The notes under the pieces are model-generated. The model saw only the letters and a program-made list of their open reading frames with translations, was not told where the DNA came from and ran no database searches. Made by a program: the position numbers and the translations under genes. Shown in pieces: positions 16,462-25,060 of a stretch of 64,000 bases of DNA (its first letter is position 1; every line of letters begins with the position of its first letter). Source of the stretch: Oscillospiraceae bacterium (GTDB lineage: Bacteria > Bacillota_A > Clostridia > Oscillospirales > Oscillospiraceae); contig JAFUES010000032.1 of assembly GCA_017470325.1 (NCBI GenBank), forward strand, positions 7,647-71,646, read 5' to 3'.

Positions 16462-17232
16462 TTATTTTTTCGTTTTGGCGTTCTCGCTGTACTTTTCGTA
16501 GAGGATCTTCGCCTGGGACCCGATGTAGCCGTAGCCGCTGCTGGAACCGTCATACAACAGACCGATCCGCGCCCCGGCCAGAGCCGGGTCCTTGATGGTC
16601 TGCAGCTCCTTCCATAGGTCCTCATAGCCCTTCATGCTCTCTACAGCAAACGCACACTGCATCTCCGCGTCGGAAATCGAGGTGCCCCATTCCTGGGCGA
16701 AATCATAGAACTGATCCAGGAGCTTGGCGCCATACCACATGCTGAGCCCGTAGCCGCCGATGGCATAGTGGACCTTTTCGATAAACAGATCCTTGGTGGA
16801 GCCGTCGGCCAGGCCGGCGTCGATGGTATTGGTGAAATCCGTCGCCTGGTCATACCAGGAATTCTTGAGTACCGTGGCCCAGTGGGCGGTAGCGTCGGAG
16901 CGATAAAAACTCTCCCGCCAAAACATGGCCAGGATCCCCGCTGTGATGGTATCCGAGGGGGAGTATTTGCTGAGCGTATCCCACAGATACTGCTCTGACT
17001 CCTCACTCTTATACTTCGTCACTACAAAGTCCTTTTCCTCCTGCTCATCGTTCGCTTCCTCTTCCGAGGCTGCAATGTCCTCCTCTTCATCCTGCGGCGC
17101 ATCGTCCCGGATTTCCGCCGGTTCTGCATCCGCGCCGCTGCTCTCCGCCGCCAGGGCCGCGCCGGTCCCGGAAAGCACCAGCGTGACCAGCAGAAGCACC
17201 GCGGTGAAGGTTTTGGTCTTCTTGTTTTTCAT
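16462..17232 (-). CDS. Exported phage-tail-lysozyme-like protein
   Basis: 256 aa. Signal peptide MKNKKTKTF...LVLSGTGAALAAE, then a strongly acidic linker of about 50 residues (runs such as DEEEDIAASEEEANDEQEEKD), then a domain of about 165 residues resembling the phage tail lysozyme family: ILAMFWRESFYRSDA offers a candidate catalytic Glu and GGYGLSMWYG matches the conserved G(Y/F)GLxxW segment. Probable peptidoglycan hydrolase acting at the cell wall. The start at 17232 has GGGAG upstream. No phage genes are nearby, so this looks domesticated. It is preceded by an unusual structured leader. Confidence 0.78.
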   Translation of the reverse strand: MKNKKTKTFTAVLLLVTLVLSGTGAALAAESSGADAEPAEIRDDAPQDEEEDIAASEEEANDEQEEKDFVVTKYKSEESEQYLWDTLSKYSPSDTITAGILAMFWRESFYRSDATAHWATVLKNSWYDQATDFTNTIDAGLADGSTKDLFIEKVHYAIGGYGLSMWYGAKLLDQFYDFAQEWGTSISDAEMQCAFAVESMKGYEDLWKELQTIKDPALAGARIGLLYDGSSSGYGYIGSQAKILYEKYSENAKTKK

Positions 17233-17407
17233 ATTGATCTCCCGCCCTTTAACGGGCTGTTCCGTGGTTGAGAGCGCTACTGTCGAACACTCAACCACTG
17301 TGCCGGTACCTGCTGATACAGCGTATGCAGGGCCTCCTTTCCTGGTGTGCAAAACCGCAGGCCGGCAGATGATTATTCATTTTTATTTACCCCGCAAACG
17401 CAAGTTG
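17233..17407 (-). promoter_or_regulatory. Structured 5' leader of unknown class before lysozyme-like gene
   Basis: About 175 nt of transcript contains nested inverted repeats: an outer TGCCGG/CCGGCA pair (17367-17362 with 17306-17301) enclosing a CCTGC...GCAGG hairpin (17331-17309). Next comes a GTGGTTGAG/CTCAACCAC hairpin (17298-17264), then a GCCC/GGGC hairpin (17257-17244) just before the ribosome site. It also holds a strong AAAGGAGG with no good start codon after it. It resembles a riboswitch or attenuator in architecture but matches no class I recognise. Confidence 0.5.
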
Positions 17408-17413
17408 GCCCCA

Positions 17414-17442
17414 ATTGTACCATATTTTTGCGTAAATTGCAA
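17414..17442 (-). promoter_or_regulatory. Promoter of lysozyme-like gene
   Basis: Minus strand TTGCAA (17442-17437), 17 base spacer, TACAAT (17419-17414). Confidence 0.68.
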
Positions 17443-17527
17443 CACCCTTGTCCCACTAACGCTCCACCATCGTGAATACTCCGCATTTTCGGTGAATATA
17501 TTCCCTCTTTCGCATGGGGTAAATCGT

Positions 17528-17570
17528 CCAAAAAATGAAGGCGGACGGGAGCCGAAGGCCCTCGTCCGCC
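17528..17570 (-). terminator. Terminator of amylosucrase-like gene
   Basis: GGCGGACG / CGTCCGCC stem with inner GGGCC pairing, followed on the minus strand by TTCATTTTTTGG. With the leader above it fills the gap between 17233 and 17587; no gene is seen there. Confidence 0.8.
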
Positions 17571-17587
17571 GATGCTTATTTTGTTGT

Positions 17588-19447
17588 TCAGTCCTTGTTT
17601 TCCACCTGGCACAGCAGCCAGCGAAATCCGCCGCTTGGGATGGGGAAAGCCTTCTTGGGCAGCGTCTCGCCGGTCCATAGATCGTGGAATTCTCCCGGCT
17701 CATCGATGGCAATCCAGCATTCCCACTCGCCGAAATTGAACAGAGCCACCAACTTCTCCCCCTGGTAATAGCGTCCAATGCCCAACACGCCGTTGTTGCC
17801 GGTGTTGACCAGCCAGGTATCGGCCGCGGCATCAAAGGCCCGGTGAGCGCGCCACAGCTGCTCCATCCTGCGAATGGATGCGAACAGCTGCCCCTCGGGC
17901 GTATTTGGGTCACCGCGCTTTTCGGCGGCCTGCCAGTTCATATCGCCCCGGTGGAGCCAGCGGCTGTCCTCCGCCTTCAGGGGATCGCTGTGGTAAGCGT
18001 AATCGTTCTCCTGGGCGATCTCGTCCCCGCTGTAGAGCACAGGGATGCCGCTGATGGTGAACATGTAGGCGTGCAGCATGACGTCCAGGCGCACGGCCCA
18101 TTTGAGCTTCTCCGCATCCTGCTCATAGCGGGCGCTTTCCACGCCGCAGAGGGACGCGGTCGTGCCGCACAGGCGGGCGTCCCCCAGGCGGGGATCGTCG
18201 TTGTACAGCTCGCCCCGGGCGGGGCTGCCCGGCCATTTGCCGGTGAGATAGTCGTTGAGGAATCTTTTGTGAGACACCTCGCCCATACCGAACTGGCCCA
18301 AAAAGCCATAGTCCAGGCCCCAACCGATGTCGTCATGACAGCGGAGATAATTGAGGAAACTATACTCTCTGGGTAGGGCAAAGACCTGGCGCAGCTGATG
18401 CTGCAGCAGGCGCACGTCCTTGGTGGCCACAGTATGCCAGGTGCTGGCCATGGTGGTCACGTTATAGAGCAGATGGCATTCCGGTTTTTCCACAGTTCCG
18501 AAGTAGGGTGCCACCTTGGAGGGCTCCATGACCACCTCTCCCAACAGCAGGGCGCCGGGGCAGACGATCTCACACACCATGCGCATCATGCGCACCAGGC
18601 TATGCACCTGGGGCAGGTTGCGGCAGTTGGTACCCAGCTCTTTCCAGATGTAGGGCACTGCGTCCAGCCGGATCACGTCTACCCCCTGGTTGCAGAGATA
18701 GAGCATGTTCTCGGTCATGTCGTTGAAAACCACGGGATTGGCGTAGTTCAGATCCCACTGATAGGGGTAGAAGGTGGTCATGACCACCTTACCCGCCTCC
18801 GGGCACCAGGTGAAATTACCCGGCGCGGTGGTGGGAAAGACCTGGGGTACAGTACGCTCATATTCTTGGGGTATCGTCCAGTCGTCAAAGAAGAAGAAGC
18901 GATCCTGATATTCCCGCTCTCCGGCCCGGGCACGGCGAGCCCACTCATGGTCCTCGCTGGTGTGGTTCATCACAAAGTCCAGACACAGGGCGATCCCCCG
19001 CTCATGGCAGTCCGCCGCCAGCGCGGCCAGATCCTCCATGGTGCCCAGTTCCGGCTGGACCTTGCGGAAATCCGATACCGCATAGCCCCCGTCGCTGCGC
19101 CCCTCCGGGCTCTCCAGCAAGGGCATCAGGTGCAGATAATTGACCCCGCATTCCTGGATGTAATCCAGCTTCTCAGACACACCGCGGAGGTTCCCGGCGA
19201 AGGCGCTGACATACATGAGCATGCCGGTCAGATCATGGCCCTTGTACCAGTTCGGTTCCTGCTCCCGCTGCAGGTCCAGAGCCCGCAGGCTCTCGTCCCG
19301 CTCCTGCCACATACGGCAGAGCATTTCCGTAAAATAGGTGTAGGCCGCCTCATCGCCCCGGTAGAGTTCCATATACAGCCAGCGCAATTCCTCCTCGTGG
19401 CGCTCAAAGCGCCGACGGAACGCGTCGTCCCATGTCCTCTTATCCAT
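17588..19447 (-). CDS. GH13 subfamily 4 amylosucrase-like enzyme
   Basis: 619 aa, matching amylosucrase (about 630 aa) rather than ordinary alpha-amylase. Domain order is an N-terminal helical region (ELYRGDEAAYTYF), a TIM barrel from about residue 75, and a short C-terminal beta domain. Catalytic positions are visible: nucleophile in GVDVIRLDAVPYIWK, acid/base Glu in ALLLGEVVMEPSKV, third Asp in LRCHDDIGW. Family enzymes use sucrose, making glucan or simply hydrolysing it. No signal peptide, so cytosolic. No sucrose transporter is adjacent, so substrate is inferred. GGAGG precedes the start. Confidence 0.88.
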   Translation of the reverse strand: MDKRTWDDAFRRRFERHEEELRWLYMELYRGDEAAYTYFTEMLCRMWQERDESLRALDLQREQEPNWYKGHDLTGMLMYVSAFAGNLRGVSEKLDYIQECGVNYLHLMPLLESPEGRSDGGYAVSDFRKVQPELGTMEDLAALAADCHERGIALCLDFVMNHTSEDHEWARRARAGEREYQDRFFFFDDWTIPQEYERTVPQVFPTTAPGNFTWCPEAGKVVMTTFYPYQWDLNYANPVVFNDMTENMLYLCNQGVDVIRLDAVPYIWKELGTNCRNLPQVHSLVRMMRMVCEIVCPGALLLGEVVMEPSKVAPYFGTVEKPECHLLYNVTTMASTWHTVATKDVRLLQHQLRQVFALPREYSFLNYLRCHDDIGWGLDYGFLGQFGMGEVSHKRFLNDYLTGKWPGSPARGELYNDDPRLGDARLCGTTASLCGVESARYEQDAEKLKWAVRLDVMLHAYMFTISGIPVLYSGDEIAQENDYAYHSDPLKAEDSRWLHRGDMNWQAAEKRGDPNTPEGQLFASIRRMEQLWRAHRAFDAAADTWLVNTGNNGVLGIGRYYQGEKLVALFNFGEWECWIAIDEPGEFHDLWTGETLPKKAFPIPSGGFRWLLCQVENKD

Positions 19448-19484
19448 TGCTCAGCCTCCGCAATCTCCTGTGATCTTGTATATC

Positions 19485-19513
19485 ATTATACGGGATACGC
19501 CTGCGCAAATCAA
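19485..19513 (-). promoter_or_regulatory. Promoter of amylosucrase-like gene
   Basis: Minus strand TTGATT (19513-19508), 17 base spacer, TATAAT (19490-19485). Confidence 0.7.
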
Positions 19514-19542
19514 GAGCCGCAGCGCGGACCGGGGACGAAAAC

Positions 19543-19572
19543 TTGACATGGATCGACCTGCCATATTATAAT
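19543..19572 (+). promoter_or_regulatory. Promoter of TIR gene
   Basis: TTGACA (19543-19548), 18 base spacer, TATAAT (19567-19572). It places the TIR start at 19607 rather than at an earlier in-frame codon at 19577. Confidence 0.75.
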
Positions 19573-19606
19573 TTATGTGTTATCGTGTGTTGAAGGAAGT
19601 GTTACG

Positions 19607-20239
19607 ATGGCCGGACATCTGGTGCCTCTGCCGCCCTATGAGGGCAGCGATCCCTATGTATTTGTCAGCTATTCCCACAACAACAAGCAGGAGGTCTGCG
19701 ACGTCATCGCCCAACTGCAGAAGGACGGCTTTCACGTCTGGTACGATGAAGGGGTCAAGCCCGGCACCAAATGGTCCAAGAATGTGGCGGATCATCTGCA
19801 GAACTGCAGCTATTTCATCGCCATGATCAGTGGGGATTATCTGGCTTCCTCCAACTGTCTGGATGAGCTGGAGTTTGCCAGGGATGCAGAGTTCCCCCGG
19901 ACGCTGGTATACCTGACCCGGACGCCCCTGCCGCCGGAGCTGAAGCTGCGGCATAACCGCAATTTTGCCGTACAGAAGTACCGCATGTCGGACCGGGAGT
20001 TTATCAGCAAGCTGTATACCGCCGAGGGTCTGTCCCTCTGCCGGGGCAGTGGCCCGCAGAAGGTCCGCAAGGAGCATAACTGGGCCGCTACGCTGACGCT
20101 GCTGGTTTTTCTGGCAGCCCTCGTATTTGCCGTGTGGAAGCTGCAGCCGGATCTGCTCCAGCGCATCGCCCGCGCAGCTCGGAGTTTCTCTTTCCGGGAT
20201 TTCTGGCACAGGCTGGTCCAGATGCGCGCCTCCTTATAG
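19607..20239 (+). CDS. Membrane-anchored TIR domain protein
   Basis: 210 aa. Residues about 17-150 form a TIR domain: YVFVSYSHNNKQEV (first strand), DGFHVWYDEGVKPGTKW (BB-loop region), and SSNCLDELEFA, where the Glu is in the position of the catalytic residue of NAD-cleaving TIRs. A single transmembrane helix follows (ATLTLLVFLAALVFAVW, about residues 165-181) and a basic/aromatic tail. Inference: a membrane-bound NADase or signalling adaptor. It stands alone between a GH13 gene and spoIIID with its own promoter and terminator; no Thoeris-type or other defence partner is adjacent, so a defence role is unproven. Confidence 0.86.
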   Translation: MAGHLVPLPPYEGSDPYVFVSYSHNNKQEVCDVIAQLQKDGFHVWYDEGVKPGTKWSKNVADHLQNCSYFIAMISGDYLASSNCLDELEFARDAEFPRTLVYLTRTPLPPELKLRHNRNFAVQKYRMSDREFISKLYTAEGLSLCRGSGPQKVRKEHNWAATLTLLVFLAALVFAVWKLQPDLLQRIARAARSFSFRDFWHRLVQMRASL

Positions 20240-20253
20240 CGATACATACTTAC

Positions 20254-20284
20254 AAGGACGGGAGCCACGGCTCCCGTCCTTTTT
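20254..20284 (+). terminator. Terminator of TIR gene
   Basis: AAGGACGGGAGCC / GGCTCCCGTCCTT nearly perfect hairpin with a TTTTTT tract. Confidence 0.9.
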
Positions 20285-20313
20285 CATATCCCCTCTCCCC
20301 CACTCATATACAT
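20284..20313 (+). promoter_or_regulatory. Possible sigma-E promoter of spoIIID
   Basis: TCATATC (20284-20290), 14 base spacer, CATATACAT (20305-20313). This resembles the mother-cell sigma-E consensus, which drives spoIIID in Bacillus; similarity is partial. Confidence 0.5.
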
Positions 20314-20343
20314 GGAGCAAAGAGAGTGCAGGGAGTGGTGTGA

Positions 20344-20592
20344 GTGCGTACCGATATCGACCAACGAGCCTGTGATCTGGCCGTCTACATCATCGAAAAC
20401 CAAGCCACCGTCCGTGCTGCCGCCAACCAGTTCGGCATCTCCAAAAGCACGGTCCACAAGGATCTGACTGAGCGACTGCCCAGGCTGAACCAGGGGCTGT
20501 ACCGGCAGGTCCGGCAGCTGCTGGACCTAAACAAGGCGGAGCGGCATATCCGCGGCGGTCTCGCCACCAGACGAAAATACAAAGGAGAATGA
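20344..20592 (+). CDS. spoIIID: Sporulation transcription factor SpoIIID
   Basis: 82 aa DNA-binding regulator of mother-cell genes during sporulation. The helix-turn-helix TVRAAANQFGISKSTVHKDL (residues 22-41) and following basic tail RHIRGGLATRRKYKGE are characteristic and the length is standard. Start is a GTG at 20344. It marks the organism as a spore former. The stop codon runs straight into the palindrome at 20592-20623, which probably terminates it. Confidence 0.95.
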   Translation: MRTDIDQRACDLAVYIIENQATVRAAANQFGISKSTVHKDLTERLPRLNQGLYRQVRQLLDLNKAERHIRGGLATRRKYKGE

Positions 20593-20623
20593 AGAATGCA
20601 GGGAAAGCTTTCCCTGCATTCTT
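20592..20623. repeat. Perfect palindrome, left copy, also spoIIID terminator
   Basis: Perfect inverted repeat AAGAATGCAGGGAAAG / CTTTCCCTGCATTCTT, 16 bp arms with no loop. The same 32 bases recur at 38667-38698. The two copies bracket the glycan island. The hairpin itself may act as a terminator, though the T-tract here is short. Confidence 0.9.
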
Positions 20624-20795
20624 CACTCTGCCACACATTATTTTCCGCAATATATATTGAATCCGCGACCATGATATGGTATTTTTATCCTATAGCACAA
20701 TATTTTCCATTGCCAGGTATTCACGCGATGCCTGATTGGCCAAGCATCGTGCTCCTCACAAACATTTGAAACGAATCCAAGCGTGTACAAAGGAG

Positions 20796-22552
20796 ATGAA
20801 GGCGTCTGTGTTCATCCGCAGCAAGAAAACGTCGTTTCTCGCGTGCCTCTGTCTGCTTGCTGTCTTCACGCTTCTATTATGCGCATGCGGAAGAAAAGCG
20901 ACGGACCCTCAGCCCTCCCCCGCCTGGGAGCCCTGTGAGCCCGCATTCTCCCTGGAAGCCGGCAGCTGCGAGGATGGCGCCCTGCTTTCTCTCGCCGCAC
21001 CGGCGGAATATTCTGTTTTCTATACCACAGACTGCTCCCTGCCCTCCGCAGAATCGATCCCATACCAGGAGCCATCCCGCTTTCGCGCCCCACCCCCAGC
21101 CCGGACGATCTGTCAGCGCCAGCCCACGCAGCGCTTCAGTTCACTGACAACGCAGCGCATATCCTGCAGGATCCAACGCTGCCTGAGGCTGTGGTCATTC
21201 GCGCCTTGGCTGTCGCTCCGGACGGGACACAGGGCCCTGTTGTGACCAGGAGCTATTTCCCAGGGCTCGACCTGGCGGAGCATTATCACGGTGTGATGGT
21301 CCTGTCGCTCGTCACCGACGCCAGGAATTTGCTGGACTATGACACCGGCATCCTTGTCAAAGGAAGGATATGGGATGCCTGGGCGGCATCGGCAAGTCAG
21401 CAGGAATTGACTGACCCGGAAAGTCGTTGGCATCCTGTCGCCAATTTTTCCCAGAGCGGTGAAGCCTGGGAGTGTCCGGCTTCCCTGGAACTTTTTGACG
21501 GCACATGCACACTTACGCTTCAGGAGAATATCGGGATTCGCGTCCACGGAGGCGCTTCCCGCAACTATTCGCAGAAATCCCTCTCCCTTTTCTTCCGGGG
21601 CAGGTACGGTGTCGACAGGCTGTCGTATCCGCTGCTTCCCGCCGCCGTCGATCAAAACGGCGAGGCCATCACCGTTTACAAATCCTTTCTGCTGCGCAAC
21701 GGCGGCAATGATCGGGAGTACCTGAAATTCAAGGACGCCATGCTGCAGGAGCTGTTGTCTGAGCGCCGGTTCGCCCACCAGGCAGCCCGGCCCGCCATTT
21801 TGTTTCTGAACGGGGAATACTGGGGGATTTGCACAATGTGTGAGAAATACGGGAGCACCTATCTGGAAACGCATTATCCGGGGATCGACCGGGACAATGT
21901 GGTCCTTATCAAGGACGGGAAACTGGACGAGGGCCGCCCCGGTGATCTGGCGCTGTATGAGGAGCTCATGGGCTTTGCGGAAGAGGATCTGACCTTCCCC
22001 GCCGTCTGGCGGAATTTCAAGTCCCTTATGGACGTGGAGAGCATGGCGGAGTATTTTGCGGCGGAGATCTATATGGGCAATGCCAATTGGGAAGGACAGC
22101 ACAACATCCGGCTATGGCGCACGCGGGTGCCGCAAAACGCCAATGAATACGATGATGGCCGATGGCGTTTTCTTCTCTATGACACGGAATACTCCTCGGG
22201 ACTCTACGGGCAGCAGGCCACCAGTGCCCCGTATGACAGCTTTTCCGCCGCGCTGTCGGCCCACCCGCTCTTTGCGGCCGCCATACAAAACCCGGAGTTT
22301 CAGTCGCTGTTTTACGACGCCATCCAGTCGATCGGTCGGGAGGATCTCTCCCCTGCGCGAGTTGATGCGGCGCTGGAAGAATACAGTGCCCAATGGCAGC
22401 CCTTCATGGCCGAATACTATCTGCGCTTCGGCGATACCGGTTGGGCATGGAACTCCAACATCGACAGGATCCACACGTTCTTCTCGGAACGTTATGATGC
22501 GATCCTTGCTCACATCGACACCGCCCTTCCGACGCTGTCTGCCGCCGGATAA
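20796..22552 (+). pseudogene. CotH-kinase-like lipoprotein, frameshifted
   Basis: The first frame gives a lipoprotein signal (FLACLCLLAVFTLLLCACG, lipobox cysteine) and part of a chitobiase-like beta domain (YSVFYTTDCSLPSAESIPYQ). The reading then shifts by -1 near 21066-21070, where one G appears to be missing: the next frame continues as GAIPLSRPTPSPDD and runs to 22552. The second part has CotH protein-kinase motifs IGIRVHGGASRNYSQKSLS, FLLRNGGNDREYLKFKDA, PAILFLNGEYWGI and RFLLYDTEY. CotH proteins are secreted atypical kinases known from spore coats and cellulosomal proteins. Either a true frameshift or a sequencing error. The start is uncertain (ATG 20796 or GTG 20808). Confidence 0.8.
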
Positions 22553-22578
22553 AGCCGCCGTGTTATCGGTAATACAAA

Positions 22579-22606
22579 AATCTCCCGGCCTCGGCCGGGA
22601 GATCTT
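22579..22606. terminator. Terminator between CotH and ugd
   Basis: ATCTCCCGGCC / GGCCGGGAGAT hairpin with flanking A-run and CTTT, between converging genes. Confidence 0.8.
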
Positions 22607-22654
22607 TATGTTGCTGTATAGGATACCCTTTTGCGAACAGGGGGGGGCGACGAC

Positions 22655-23878
22655 TCATTGTAAGCCGAAAAGGTCCCGGGTATAGACCTTCTCCGCAGCC
22701 CGGTCCAGGCAGGGATCATAGCGGTTAGCCAGGATCACATCGCTCTCTTCGAGAAAGCGCTCCAGATCATTCACAAGTCTCCCGCCGTACATTCCATCGC
22801 CCGACTGCATTGGTTCGTAAATGATCAGTTCCACATTCTTTTCCCGCAGCTGCTTCATGATATCCTGCACGGCGGCCTCACGGAAATTGTCGCTGCCGGA
22901 CTTCATCAGCATGCGGTAAATGCCAATGACCGGAACCGTCTCTGTCCCGCGGCCCCGCAGTGCCGCGGCTGCCTGCGCCTTCGCCAGTACCTGCCCCGCA
23001 ATGTAGGCCTTGCGCGTCTGGTTGGCTTCCACCACGGCTTGCGCCAATCGCCCGGGTATGGTGGAAAATTCGGCCGCCAGCTGCTTGCTGTCCTTAGGCA
23101 GGCAGTAGCCTCCGTAGCCAAAACTCGGATTGTTATAGCCGGAGCCGATACGCGGATCCAGGCATACTCCTTCGACGATCCGACGTGTCTCCATGCCCTT
23201 TTCCACAGCGAAGGTGTCCAGTTCATTGAAGAACGCCACCCGCAGGGCCAGATATGTATTGGAAAAGAGCTTGACCGCCTCGGCCTCTTCGAAGTCCATG
23301 AAAAGCGTGTCTATTTCTTCTTTGAGTGCACCCTCCCGCAGCATGGTCGACAGCCGCTCTGCAGCGGCTGTCAGCGCCGCATCCTGCAGGTCGGTCCCCA
23401 TGATGATCCGGCTGGGATACAGATTATCGTAAAGGGCGCTCCCCTCCCGGAGGAATTCTGGGCTGAAGAGAATATTGTGACTTCCGGTCGTCTCACGGAT
23501 GCTCCGCGTATATCCCACAGGTACCGTGGACTTGATGACGACATACGCCTCCGGGTTTACCCGGCAGGCCTCTTCGATGACCTGGTCGGCGATCGTGGTG
23601 TCGAATCGCCTCTGCTCCGGATCATAATTGGTGGGAACGGCCACAAGGATATACTCCGCCTCCCGAAGAGCGGCCGCTCTGTCTGTCACCGCTGTCAGAT
23701 CAAGCGTCTTTTTCGTCAGATAGTTTTCGATCTCCGCGTCGCGGATGGGTGAGACGCAGGCGTTGATCGCGTCGGCTTTCGCCGGGGTCGTCGTGACCAC
23801 GGTCACCCTGTTGTGCTGTGCAAGCAGGACGGCCAAGGAAAGGCCCACATATCCTGCGCCTATAACGGTAATGTTCAT
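22655..23878 (-). CDS. ugd: UDP-glucose 6-dehydrogenase
   Basis: Oxidises UDP-glucose to UDP-glucuronate with two NAD+. The 407 aa protein has the N-terminal Rossmann motif ITVIGAGYVGLSLA, the substrate-stabilising IIKSTVPVGYT-type stretch (VVIKSTVPVGYT), and the catalytic cysteine in FGYGGYCLPKDSKQL. The C-terminal UDP-binding domain is complete. The start at 23878 follows GAAGG. It lies divergent to the glycan operon; together with the UDP-glucuronate decarboxylase at 37596 it gives a complete UDP-glucose to UDP-xylose route. Confidence 0.93.
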   Translation of the reverse strand: MNITVIGAGYVGLSLAVLLAQHNRVTVVTTTPAKADAINACVSPIRDAEIENYLTKKTLDLTAVTDRAAALREAEYILVAVPTNYDPEQRRFDTTIADQVIEEACRVNPEAYVVIKSTVPVGYTRSIRETTGSHNILFSPEFLREGSALYDNLYPSRIIMGTDLQDAALTAAAERLSTMLREGALKEEIDTLFMDFEEAEAVKLFSNTYLALRVAFFNELDTFAVEKGMETRRIVEGVCLDPRIGSGYNNPSFGYGGYCLPKDSKQLAAEFSTIPGRLAQAVVEANQTRKAYIAGQVLAKAQAAAALRGRGTETVPVIGIYRMLMKSGSDNFREAAVQDIMKQLREKNVELIIYEPMQSGDGMYGGRLVNDLERFLEESDVILANRYDPCLDRAAEKVYTRDLFGLQ

Positions 23879-24202
23879 AAAACCTTCTTTGGGGAACCCA
23901 AGCATGACCGCATCCCCGAGCGGCGCTCCCCCGCCGCCAGTTCAGATCCGATACGGTCTGTGGGCCGGGCCGGGCAGCCAATTAAAGATTGAAAATGGAA
24001 GATATATAGTTTATAATGTATCTCAACCAAAATAGATGGTAAGTTCTTACAGCCGAGTTGTATTCTATCATATTTTTTCTTTTTTATCAACCAAAAACGG
24101 AGGGGCGCTGCTCTTTTCTTTGTTTTCCGTCAGGCGGACCGCTCCGATTGCCGCGGCGCATTCTGATATCTCCGGCTGCGGGAGAAGCAACAGAGGGAGT
24201 CT
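23879..24202 (+). promoter_or_regulatory. Divergent intergenic region with glycan operon promoter
   Basis: Holds a good sigma-A promoter at 23989-24017: TTGAAA, 17 base spacer, TATAAT. A leader of about 180 nt, rich in A and T up to 24080, then leads to the first LicD gene. On the minus strand a weak promoter for ugd (TTGGTT with TATATC near 24033-24003) overlaps it. No protein gene or recognisable riboswitch is seen in these 324 bases. Confidence 0.7.
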
Positions 24203-25060
24203 ATGGACATCCGGGAGATCCAACTGGTAGAACTGGATATGCTGAAGGCCTTTTCCGCTCTTTGTGAGCGGCACGGCCTGCGATACACGATATACTGCGG
24301 GACCCTCCTGGGGGCTGTCCGGCACGGCGGCTTTATTCCCTGGGACGACGACGTGGACGTGGCCATGCCCCTGCCGGATTACCGGCGTTTCCTCACGCTC
24401 GCTCATGAGCTTCCGGATCGCTTTCATGTGCAGGCGCTGGACAATACCCGCGAATATCATTTCCTGTATGCAAAGATCTGCGCAGACGGCACGACCTTTA
24501 TGCCCCCGGACATGGCGGGCCTGGACATTCATTGGGGCATCTCACTGGATATTTACCCCTTTATCGGCGCCGCCCGGGACCCGCGTCTTGAAGAGCTCCA
24601 GAGAAAGCTGCTGAAGATGGCAAGATATCTGCGAAGCGCTGACTGGCACCGCTTCAGACCGGGAAAACACCCACGGGTCGAACCTCTCCTGATCGCGACC
24701 CCTTTTCCGATCCGGCGGGTGCTCAGCGATCTGTTGTTGCGGATCGCCATGCGCGACCCGGACAAAAGCGAGCGGATCGGCACTTTGGACGCCGTACCCT
24801 TCTCCGGGAAATTCTCCCGGGAGGAATGGCAAAAAATGATCCGCCTCCCCTTTGAGGATACGGATTTTCCGGCGCCGGCCCAGTTTGACCCCATTCTCCG
24901 GCGCATGTACGGCGACTACCGGCAGCTGCCGCCGGAGAAAGACCGGCACGGCCATTCCGACGACACGCAGGAATACCTAATCGATACGAAACGAGACTAC
25001 AGATTGTACCAACAGGATCTGAAAAGCCATGAAAACAGTCATCACATTCGGGGTCTTTGA
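24203..25060 (+). CDS. LicD family phosphotransferase (first of three)
   Basis: 285 aa. The LicD core lies near the N-terminus: GTLLGAVRHGGFIPWDDD, followed by VDVAMPLPDYRRF and the later metal/substrate motif SLDIYPFIG. Known LicD enzymes move phosphocholine from CDP-choline to a glycan; eukaryotic relatives fukutin and FKRP move ribitol phosphate from CDP-ribitol. So the expected reaction is transfer of a phospho-group from a CDP-activated donor to a sugar. First gene of an eleven-gene plus-strand operon; its end overlaps the next gene by 32 bases. Donor and acceptor unknown. Confidence 0.88.
   Translation: MDIREIQLVELDMLKAFSALCERHGLRYTIYCGTLLGAVRHGGFIPWDDDVDVAMPLPDYRRFLTLAHELPDRFHVQALDNTREYHFLYAKICADGTTFMPPDMAGLDIHWGISLDIYPFIGAARDPRLEELQRKLLKMARYLRSADWHRFRPGKHPRVEPLLIATPFPIRRVLSDLLLRIAMRDPDKSERIGTLDAVPFSGKFSREEWQKMIRLPFEDTDFPAPAQFDPILRRMYGDYRQLPPEKDRHGHSDDTQEYLIDTKRDYRLYQQDLKSHENSHHIRGL

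Noticed and set aside
16462..17232. Prophage remnant around the phage-lysozyme-like domain
   Set aside because: No other phage genes within several kb and the protein has its own signal peptide and promoter.
19607..20592. TIR gene as part of a defence island
   Set aside because: Neighbours are a sugar enzyme and a sporulation regulator; no SIR2, Thoeris, CBASS or restriction genes are adjacent.
21060..21075. Programmed -1 frameshift in the CotH gene
   Set aside because: No slippery heptamer or downstream hairpin is apparent; a lost base or sequencing error is simpler.
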